From NCBI GenBank assembly GCA_010604095.1, contig JAABLG010000002.1, positions 158,533-222,532 of the forward strand: a stretch of 64,000 nt of DNA. The letters are read 5' to 3'. The DNA is from Streptococcus vestibularis. Lineage in GTDB: Bacteria > Bacillota > Bacilli > Lactobacillales > Streptococcaceae. This document shows, piece after piece, positions 17,590 through 24,111 of this stretch. The notes beneath the pieces were generated by a model. The model ran no database searches. It worked only from the letters and a program-made list of their open reading frames with translations, and was not told where the DNA came from. How positions within the stretch are numbered: position 1 is the first letter of the stretch; every line of letters begins with the position of its first letter. A program made the translations under genes and the position numbers.

Positions 17590-17618
17590 ATTATAATGTA
17601 AACGCTTACTTTTGTCAA
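17590..17618 (-). promoter_or_regulatory. Strong promoter with internal cre site for the array
   Basis: Minus strand TTGACA (17613-17618) and TATAAT (17590-17595), both consensus, are separated by the ideal 17 nt. The spacer is almost wholly a catabolite-responsive element, TGTAAACGCTTACT (plus strand 17597-17610), one base from the usual symmetric cre. CcpA binding here would block polymerase, so the array should be glucose-repressed. Confidence 0.85.
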
Positions 17619-17664
17619 TCTTTTAACTCGAAAACGCAAGATTTTTTGAAAAAAGATTTCTTTG

Positions 17665-17678
17665 CTACAATAGAGACA
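17665..17678 (+). promoter_or_regulatory. Leaderless promoter of mutY
   Basis: An extended -10, TGCTACAAT, ends at 17671, only 6 nt before the ATG, so transcription should begin at or next to the start codon. A TTGAAA -35-like site lies near 17646. No ribosome binding site can fit. Confidence 0.65.
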
Positions 17679-18829
17679 TGTTAGATTTAAAAGATTACGG
17701 CATCATCATGTGGGATGCTGAGAAGATTGCTTCCTTCCGTCGCACGCTCCTCGACTGGTACGATCGTGAAAAACGTGATTTACCTTGGCGTAGGACCAAA
17801 AATCCTTATTATATCTGGGTCAGTGAAATCATGCTACAACAAACCCAGGTACAGACTGTCATTCCTTATTACGAGCGCTTCTTAGACTGGTTCCCTTCCG
17901 TTAGGGATCTGGCTGAAGCTCCAGAAGAAAAACTCCTCAAGGCCTGGGAAGGATTGGGTTACTATTCACGTGTCCGAAACATGCAAAAGGCTGCCCAGCA
18001 AATCATGGATGACTTTGATGGTCAGTTTCCAGATACATATGAAAACATTGCCAAACTCAAGGGCATCGGACCCTATACTGCTGGTGCTATTTCTAGCATC
18101 GCTTTTGGACTCCCAGAGCCCGCTGTTGATGGTAATGTTATGCGGGTTATGGCCCGTCTCTTTGAGGTTAACTACGATATCGGAGACCCCAAAAATCGTA
18201 AAATTTTCCAAGCAATCATGGAGATTCTAATTGACCCTAACCGACCCGGCGACTTTAATCAGGCCCTTATGGACCTCGGGACCGATATTGAATCTGCCAA
18301 AAATCCAAGACCAGACGAAAGCCCTATTCGCTTTTTCTGTGCAGCCTATCTCAACGGAACCTATGACAAATACCCCATCAAATTACCTAAGAAAAAGCCC
18401 AAGCCAATGCAAATTCAGGCTTTTGTTATCAGAAATATGAAGGGTGAATTTCTGCTCGAAAAAAATATCGAGGGGCGCCTACTAGGTGGTTTCTGGTCCT
18501 TCCCTATCATGGAGACGGACTTTATTGGCCAACAACTCAGTCTTTTTGAAAACGATAATTATGTCCTCGAAACCGTTTCACAAAAAGCTATTTTCGAGGA
18601 AAATTACGCCCTCAAACCAGACTGGACAGATAATGGTTTTACACCTGTAAAACATACCTTCAGCCACCAAAAATGGACCATCGAGATGGTGGAAGGTAGT
18701 GTTAAAGACGATAAACTCATTACCGATAAGGAGCTATGCTGGGTAGCAGCTGAGGACTTCGACCAGTTCCCAATGGCCACTCCACAAAAGAAAATGATTA
18801 AAACTTATGAAGACAGCAAAAAAGGATAG
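17678..18829 (+). CDS. mutY: Adenine DNA glycosylase MutY, without iron-sulfur ligands
   Basis: A base-excision enzyme that removes adenine opposite 8-oxoguanine. The HhH-GPD domain contains LPWRRTKNPYYIWVSEIMLQ, QTQVQTVIPYYERF and the hairpin LKGIGPYTAGAI followed by the catalytic Asp (VDGNVMRVMAR); a C-terminal NUDIX-like oxoG-recognition domain follows. The four cysteines that bind the [4Fe-4S] cluster (C-x6-C-x2-C-x5-C) are missing; that segment reads DLGTDIESAKNPRPDESPIR with one unrelated Cys later. Cluster-less MutY is known from some lactic acid bacteria. Full length, so not a pseudogene. It is transcribed divergently from the RYKNGD array. Confidence 0.95.
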   Translation: MLDLKDYGIIMWDAEKIASFRRTLLDWYDREKRDLPWRRTKNPYYIWVSEIMLQQTQVQTVIPYYERFLDWFPSVRDLAEAPEEKLLKAWEGLGYYSRVRNMQKAAQQIMDDFDGQFPDTYENIAKLKGIGPYTAGAISSIAFGLPEPAVDGNVMRVMARLFEVNYDIGDPKNRKIFQAIMEILIDPNRPGDFNQALMDLGTDIESAKNPRPDESPIRFFCAAYLNGTYDKYPIKLPKKKPKPMQIQAFVIRNMKGEFLLEKNIEGRLLGGFWSFPIMETDFIGQQLSLFENDNYVLETVSQKAIFEENYALKPDWTDNGFTPVKHTFSHQKWTIEMVEGSVKDDKLITDKELCWVAAEDFDQFPMATPQKKMIKTYEDSKKG

Positions 18830-18850
18830 CATTGAGTGCTACCCTTTTTC
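18819..18850. terminator. Bidirectional terminator between mutY and the 42-residue peptide gene
   Basis: GGATAGCATTGAGTGCTACC forms a 7-bp stem, with A and T runs on both sides. It serves mutY on the plus strand and the peptide gene on the minus strand. Confidence 0.85.
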
Positions 18851-18979
18851 TTATGCGTCAAGTTTAGCGTGCTTACGACCACGCAAGGCAAGGTATACTT
18901 TTGAAAGAACTACTCCCGAAAAAATATCAAACAAGTCCAAATAAGTCACATTTTTTGACATCAAAATTGCAATCATCAT
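18851..18979 (-). CDS. 42-residue peptide under a ComR-type promoter
   Basis: The product begins MMIAILMSKNVTYLDLFDIF and ends in a basic tail (LRGRKHAKLDA). There is no double-glycine leader and no cysteine. The middle is weakly hydrophobic, so a membrane-associated or amphipathic peptide is possible. AAAGGAGC lies 5-6 nt before the first of two tandem ATG codons. It is the only gene between ComR-type box 3 and the terminator, so it appears to be a dedicated output of that regulator. I do not recognise the family. Confidence 0.72.
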   Translation of the reverse strand: MMIAILMSKNVTYLDLFDIFSGVVLSKVYLALRGRKHAKLDA

Positions 18980-19031
18980 ACGACGCTCCTTTTGATTAAG
19001 AACTCCTGTCGCTGTCCTCAGTTATGCTTTT

Positions 19032-19076
19032 ATTATAGGTAAGATAGCCAATAAAAAATAGTGACATAAATGTCAC
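19032..19076 (-). promoter_or_regulatory. ComR-type box 3 and promoter
   Basis: Minus strand: GTGACATTTATGTCAC (19061-19076), T tract (TATTTTTT), TATAAT (19032-19037), with the same 23-nt distance as in boxes 1 and 2. The start of transcription would be near 19025, giving a leader of about 45 nt to the 42-residue peptide. Confidence 0.85.
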
Positions 19077-19126
19077 TATGGAGAAAACAAAAAAGCCGAA
19101 ACGATTAAATTTCAGCTTGTGAATTT

Positions 19127-20227
19127 TTAGTCTACTTTGTAGAAGAAGTAACTGTCGTCAGTGGTGCCATAAAGTGACTGCCCTACCCAAAGACGCTCCT
19201 TGGTCTTATCAGATTGGTCATCAGCTTTCTCATTTGGTGATGATGTTACAGAACCAGTCAAAGACACTCCTTTTGGTAAGAATGCTATTGCTCCTCCGCC
19301 AACTCCAACACCAGATTTCGGACCTGTACTCGATTTAAGGTAGCCATCAGTAATTTTACCATATTCAATTGCTACCTTCTCAGTATCACTCACTAACCCA
19401 TTCTTATCAAAGGTCATTGTATAGCCTTTGCCATTCTTCCAAGTTCCAGCGATACTTGAGAAATCACCATTCTGAATAGCATTGATGTCCATACCAGTCT
19501 CTTTATTAGACTTACTGTCGCTACTACTATCTTTTGTCTCGTCGCTACTTGAGTCGTCAAAGTCATACCAATCTTCGGAAGATAAATCCAAAGTCTGTTC
19601 GTTACCTAAGCCAACCTTACTGGCACCATCAGTTGTCTCAGACATACTGAAATCAACCGATTGAAGTTGGTTAAAGACTCCATCCTTGATTTCATAGGTC
19701 TCAGCCTTTGCTTCAGGCTTCATTCTATGAAATAACTGAGAATAAATAATCCCATTTTTATAAAAATGCAATGTGTTCAAGTAACCGCTCTGAGCAAAAG
19801 TTCCAGCACTTATGGCAAATACAGGCTTATCATCATTATCAAGATAATATAGCGCATGAACACTATCAGGAGTACCAATCAAAAGCTCGGCTGAGCCATC
19901 ATCGTTGATGTCTACATAGCTATATTGGACTTTTTCACCCACTCTATTGGCTTCAAAAATCGTATTAGTTGAATAAGCTTCCTCAGTTGAGAGGTTGCTT
20001 GGAACAGCTGATGTATCGCCGTTCAGAGCAATCGGGCGGTAGAGATCCAAGACTGAAGCATAGAGATCATCGTAGCTCACTTCCTCGGTTTCGGACGAAT
20101 CGCCACTTACTTGTTCAGACTTAGCAGTACTGTCTTTCGAGCCTGAACCACCCGTATTTGTTGCGTTACAAGCCGTCAGCAAGAATAAACTTGACAGAAG
20201 CGCAAATCCTGTTAATTTCTTTTTCAT
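19127..20227 (-). CDS. Lipoprotein with serine/aspartate-rich linker, 366 residues
   Basis: A lipobox LTAC (Cys20) follows a hydrophobic signal. After a serine-rich stretch (about residues 25-50) comes a domain of about 170 residues containing YVDINDDGSAELLIGT, reminiscent of calcium-binding or integrin-like repeats; then an Asp/Ser-rich linker (DDSSSDETKDSSSDSKSN) and a beta-rich C-terminal domain (SIAGTWKNGKGYTMTFDKNG). The domains are common in streptococcal lipoproteins of unknown function. It is the last gene of a run with another lipoprotein, a membrane protein and an AAA+ protein. Confidence 0.8.
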   Translation of the reverse strand: MKKKLTGFALLSSLFLLTACNATNTGGSGSKDSTAKSEQVSGDSSETEEVSYDDLYASVLDLYRPIALNGDTSAVPSNLSTEEAYSTNTIFEANRVGEKVQYSYVDINDDGSAELLIGTPDSVHALYYLDNDDKPVFAISAGTFAQSGYLNTLHFYKNGIIYSQLFHRMKPEAKAETYEIKDGVFNQLQSVDFSMSETTDGASKVGLGNEQTLDLSSEDWYDFDDSSSDETKDSSSDSKSNKETGMDINAIQNGDFSSIAGTWKNGKGYTMTFDKNGLVSDTEKVAIEYGKITDGYLKSSTGPKSGVGVGGGAIAFLPKGVSLTGSVTSSPNEKADDQSDKTKERLWVGQSLYGTTDDSYFFYKVD

Positions 20228-20244
20228 AACTATCCTTTCATAAG

Positions 20245-20280
20245 AAACGACCTAACGTTATTTTTAGCGTTAAGTCGTTT
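20245..20280. terminator. Stem-loop between the two lipoprotein genes
   Basis: ACGACTTAACG and CGTTAGGTCGT form an 11-bp stem with flanking A/T runs. It may terminate or attenuate transcription between the two lipoprotein genes on the minus strand. Confidence 0.7.
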
Positions 20281-20294
20281 TTGCATAAGTCTAT

Positions 20295-20606
20295 TTATTT
20301 TTCTTTGGTAAACTTAATCGTCACACCACCACCAGAAATAGCTAAAGTATCTCCATCTTGAGTATAGTTATAGGTTGCACCAGTATCAGACTTCATTTTT
20401 TTCTCTTTAGCATTAATTGTAAGTTCTTCTTTAGTCTCTCCCAACCAACTAGATTCACCCGTCATGGTTCCTTTTTTACCATCAACTTTGAGGGTTACAT
20501 CAGAACCCATCAACTTTCCTTTATAGGTTCCTTTAGGACCGGAGCTACATGCCACCAAGACCACACTCATGGTTAAAAATAGCAAACCTAAAAATAGTTT
20601 TTTCAT
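20295..20606 (-). CDS. Small lipoprotein, 103 residues
   Basis: Signal peptide and lipobox LVAC (Cys20), then a compact beta-rich domain (GTYKGKLMGSDVTLKVDGKKGTM...). It resembles the C-terminal domain of the neighbouring larger lipoprotein in its GTW/GTY-KG start and beta-hairpin pattern, so the two may recognise the same thing. The function is unknown. Coding direction and strand match the run behind it; AGGAG is near the start. Confidence 0.8.
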   Translation of the reverse strand: MKKLFLGLLFLTMSVVLVACSSGPKGTYKGKLMGSDVTLKVDGKKGTMTGESSWLGETKEELTINAKEKKMKSDTGATYNYTQDGDTLAISGGGVTIKFTKEK

Positions 20607-20696
20607 TGTTCTTAATTACTCTCCTTCTTACACAAAATTAATGTTTAAGTCTTTTTATTTAATTTCTATTCTTTTTCAAATATTCATAACTATAAC

Positions 20697-21272
20697 TTAC
20701 TTATTTGATGAATCACTAGCCAAAACTTTAAAAACAACGAATAGGAAAACAACAACTACTACTAGTAAAATAAGAGCACTAATGATAATACTAGCAATTA
20801 GCCACGCAGAGACTGCAATGAACCAACCATGTTCTTTTATTAGTTCTTCAATTCTTGGGAAATACCCCATTAAACCACCAAAATAACAGATTGCCAATAA
20901 ATTAGGAGCAACAAAGAGAGTTGCCATCAAAACACCTTGCCACCAATTAAGATCAGGTGTTATTGTACCTGCGACGGCAATAGTAATTGCACTAAGCAAT
21001 TGATACCAAATAATATTTCCTATTACCAATGTTATTGTGGCTAAAACAAAACCTTTGAGTTTACTCATTGGTTCCTTTACTTGTTCAACCCCTGAAGTAT
21101 TATAATTTTCATATTGTCTATCTTCTGCATTTGATGATACTACATAGTCAGTTTGCTGATTAGAATTAGCTGTTGGCGGAGCAACATAGTCTGTCTTCTG
21201 TTCATTAGCAGAAGGTGGTGCAACATAGTCTGTTGCTGTCGGTGGTTTTACATAATCATTTTCATTTGTCAT
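20697..21272 (-). CDS. Membrane protein with DYVxPP repeats, 191 residues
   Basis: The N-terminal 60 residues contain near-repeats DYVKPPTA, DYVAPPSA, DYVAPPTA and DYVVSSNA, separated by short Gln/Asn-rich linkers. Three to four hydrophobic helices follow (about residues 70-185). The stop is only 1 nt from the AAA+ gene start region upstream, so they are tightly linked. The repeats could be docking motifs; that is inference. No known family was recognised. Confidence 0.8.
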   Translation of the reverse strand: MTNENDYVKPPTATDYVAPPSANEQKTDYVAPPTANSNQQTDYVVSSNAEDRQYENYNTSGVEQVKEPMSKLKGFVLATITLVIGNIIWYQLLSAITIAVAGTITPDLNWWQGVLMATLFVAPNLLAICYFGGLMGYFPRIEELIKEHGWFIAVSAWLIASIIISALILLVVVVVFLFVVFKVLASDSSNK

Positions 21273-21273
21273 A

Positions 21274-24003
21274 TTATCTCTCCCTCACATTTTCAATATC
21301 TTGATCTGTAATTGTATTATAGTCAGTACTTCCTTCTCTGTTAACACGTGTTGAAACATATCTAAGCAATCTTTCATTAAAGTTTCTGACCCAGCGACCA
21401 TTACTATGGTCATTTGTTACCGAATAATTCTGGGTAACGACCTCGGCGTAAAGTGCCTCATTAACTTCATAATCTTGCTTATGAAGCCCTAACAAACCAA
21501 TCTGTACAATCTCTTCTGGCGTATAATCTTCAAAATCAAACGTTGTTGGAATGCGACTACGAAGACCTGAATTCGTCTCTAAAAATTCGGCCATTTCTTT
21601 GGTATAACCTGCAAAGATAATAACAATATCTCGTCTATGATCTTCCATAAATTTTAGAATCTCATCAATGGCTTCTTTACCAAAATCGTTTGCACCACCT
21701 GAGCTAAGTGTATAAGCTTCATCAATAAACAAAACTCCACCTAACGCACTTTCCAAGACTTCCTTAGTCTTGATTGCTGTATGACCAATGTAACCGCCCA
21801 CCAAATCGCTTCGAGAAACCTCGATAAACTTGTTCTGACTTATTACACCTTTTTGGTAGAGAATACTACCTACAATACGAGCGACCGTTGTCTTGCCTGT
21901 ACCTGGATTTCCCAAGAATAGAGAATGTAGCGTTGTATCATCTACAGTACCACCTTGCTCTGCACGTTTTTTATTAAACTCTGCCATGTCAATAAACTGT
22001 TTGACCTGTTCTTTGACTTTAGAAATACCAATCAAATTATCCAAAGTGACCATGGCATCTTCTTGTCCATCTACACCTTCTTTATATTTATCTTCTTCAA
22101 AGACTGCATCGATATCCACATTCATGATTGTCTCAATATCTTCTGAATCTTGCTCATTGACGCGGGCAGCAAACGTTTTAACTAATTTCTCATTTAAGTT
22201 ACGAATCCATCTACCATTGCTCTTATCAAGCGATACATCATAAGCACGTTTAACATGTTGAGCATAATAATCTGAATTTTCTAGTTTATAACCTCCTTTA
22301 GCAAGGAATGACTTACCTAGTTGGACAATTTCATCATCACTATAATCTTCAAATATAAAGGTATTTGGAACACGCGACTTTAGACCTGGATTAGTTTGAA
22401 GGAATTGCTCCATTTCTTTCGTGTAACCCGCAAAGATAATCATTATATCATCACGATTATCTTCCATATATTTCAAGATGGTGTTAATTGCTTCAATACC
22501 ATGATCTACGCCTTGTTTCTTATGCAGAGTATAAGCTTCATCAATAAATAAGATGCCACCTTTAGCCTTTTCTAATAAACGTTGAGTTTGTTCAGCAGTA
22601 CCGCCCACATTAGACGAAATCAAATCAGATTCTGTCGCTTCAACAAATCGGAAAGAATCGCCTGACAATACTCCATTTTGATAGAGAACCTCACCTAACA
22701 AACGAGCTACTGTAGTCTTACCTGTACCTGGATTTCCCATAAAAACAGAATGAAGTGTCTGCTTTTCAGGCGGTAATCCCTTTTCAATACGCTTTTTGTT
22801 GAAGTCAACCATACGAACCATCTTTTTAATCTCTTGCTTAACCTTATCAAGACCAACAAGATTATTTAGTTCCTCAAGAGCATTATTTTCATTTTCTTTC
22901 GGTTGAATCTGTACTTCGGAAGTTTCTAAAACATACTTACTATCATCGGAAATCTCATAATTTAAATCTGCGATATCTCCTTCGGGATAGCTCAGATTTT
23001 TTATTTGAAGATAGGAAGAACTCGACACACGACAGTTAGGCTCAACACTACGATGAAGGACTAAACAATCGGCAAAGATTGCACTGTTATCATTTAATTC
23101 TAAATCTATCTTTTCGCTGTTATTTCCAAGAAAATTAATCTCACCTCTAAAAACACCAAAAGATTTTTCGTTTAAGAGTATAATATCAGTAATTGTTGTT
23201 TGCTCTAAGTACACTTGACTTGAATAAGTATTTATTGACGTAATTCTGTCATTTTGAGACGAAAATAATACATTTTCAGACAAGTTAATTGAATTTATAT
23301 AGTTTGGTTGTACCATTGATGTCGACTCAGAAGCCCAGACAACATTTTCTAACCAAATCAAAGGAAGATTATTTTGAGTATTTCCACCTTTAATTGTTGA
23401 GCTTTTTACCGTTATTCTAGAGTCAGTAGCACAAATTGCATTTTTAGTATAATGCTCCAAGTGAACACTGTTCATCATCATTCTAGACCCTTGCTCTAAA
23501 TCTAATTGACCCAAAATTCTAGAATTTTCAATGATTAACTCTGAGGAAAAAACACCAACTGTCGTAGTTGAGCCATTAACCACCTTCATCCCTACTTCAT
23601 TCAGATGAAGCTTAGCGTTATTGCTTGCATAAAGTAAGAACTTCTCATTGTTTAAAATTTGCTCTTCAAAATAAATATTCGTACAAAAAACATCTGCCCC
23701 ATTTGTTACAGAAAGAGCAACTCTATTATCACTCGTTTTAAACCATAGATTTTCAAAGGTCACCTTCGCTCCATTTGTCACATCAAAATATGCGTTAAGA
23801 ACATTATGAAAAGTACTGTTACCTGCTTTCTTTTCCACGTGTCCAACAAAGTGTAGGTCCTTTTCAATTACCTGTACACTGAAAGATGGAAGCTCATATG
23901 TATATCCTTTATCAAACTCAATGATATCACCATTTTTAGCAGCATTGTAGGCATCAGTAAAATTCCAACAATTGCTACCTGTACCCACTAAATATCGTGC
24001 CAT
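21274..24003 (-). CDS. Beta-helix protein with two CbxX/SpoVK-type AAA+ domains, 909 residues
   Basis: The N-terminal region of about 370 residues consists of repeated short strands with Asn/Ser-rich turns, typical of a right-handed beta-helix (pectate-lyase-like). Two AAA+ domains of the CbxX/SpoVK/EccA type follow: Walker A GNPGTGKTTVARLLG near residue 423 and GNPGTGKTTVARIVG near 697; Walker B GGILFIDEAYTL and GGVLFIDEAYTL. Both ATP sites look intact. There is no signal peptide, so it is cytoplasmic. This fold is known next to type VII secretion and other systems, but no secretion genes are seen here. AGGAGGGG precedes the ATG. Confidence 0.88.
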   Translation of the reverse strand: MARYLVGTGSNCWNFTDAYNAAKNGDIIEFDKGYTYELPSFSVQVIEKDLHFVGHVEKKAGNSTFHNVLNAYFDVTNGAKVTFENLWFKTSDNRVALSVTNGADVFCTNIYFEEQILNNEKFLLYASNNAKLHLNEVGMKVVNGSTTTVGVFSSELIIENSRILGQLDLEQGSRMMMNSVHLEHYTKNAICATDSRITVKSSTIKGGNTQNNLPLIWLENVVWASESTSMVQPNYINSINLSENVLFSSQNDRITSINTYSSQVYLEQTTITDIILLNEKSFGVFRGEINFLGNNSEKIDLELNDNSAIFADCLVLHRSVEPNCRVSSSSYLQIKNLSYPEGDIADLNYEISDDSKYVLETSEVQIQPKENENNALEELNNLVGLDKVKQEIKKMVRMVDFNKKRIEKGLPPEKQTLHSVFMGNPGTGKTTVARLLGEVLYQNGVLSGDSFRFVEATESDLISSNVGGTAEQTQRLLEKAKGGILFIDEAYTLHKKQGVDHGIEAINTILKYMEDNRDDIMIIFAGYTKEMEQFLQTNPGLKSRVPNTFIFEDYSDDEIVQLGKSFLAKGGYKLENSDYYAQHVKRAYDVSLDKSNGRWIRNLNEKLVKTFAARVNEQDSEDIETIMNVDIDAVFEEDKYKEGVDGQEDAMVTLDNLIGISKVKEQVKQFIDMAEFNKKRAEQGGTVDDTTLHSLFLGNPGTGKTTVARIVGSILYQKGVISQNKFIEVSRSDLVGGYIGHTAIKTKEVLESALGGVLFIDEAYTLSSGGANDFGKEAIDEILKFMEDHRRDIVIIFAGYTKEMAEFLETNSGLRSRIPTTFDFEDYTPEEIVQIGLLGLHKQDYEVNEALYAEVVTQNYSVTNDHSNGRWVRNFNERLLRYVSTRVNREGSTDYNTITDQDIENVRER

Positions 24004-24066
24004 TGCTCCCCTCCTAATTACTTATGTATATATTTAGTATCATAAAGCTCTTTTAACACTAGACTA

Positions 24067-24095
24067 AATAATCTCATCAAATTGATGAGATTATT
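24067..24095. terminator. Perfect palindromic terminator
   Basis: AATAATCTCATCAA and TTGATGAGATTATT form a perfect 14-bp stem with a 1-nt loop. It separates the surface protease gene from the AAA+ gene and ends the protease transcript. Confidence 0.8.
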
Positions 24096-24111
24096 CAGCT
24101 CTTACAAGATA

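Noticed and set aside
16800..17600. CRISPR-like repeat array
   Set aside because: Repeats are coding units of unequal length with synonymous differences; there are no uniform repeats and spacers and no cas genes.
24067..24095. Perfect palindrome as regulator binding site
   Set aside because: It lies between a gene end and the next gene with the shape of an intrinsic terminator; that explanation is sufficient.
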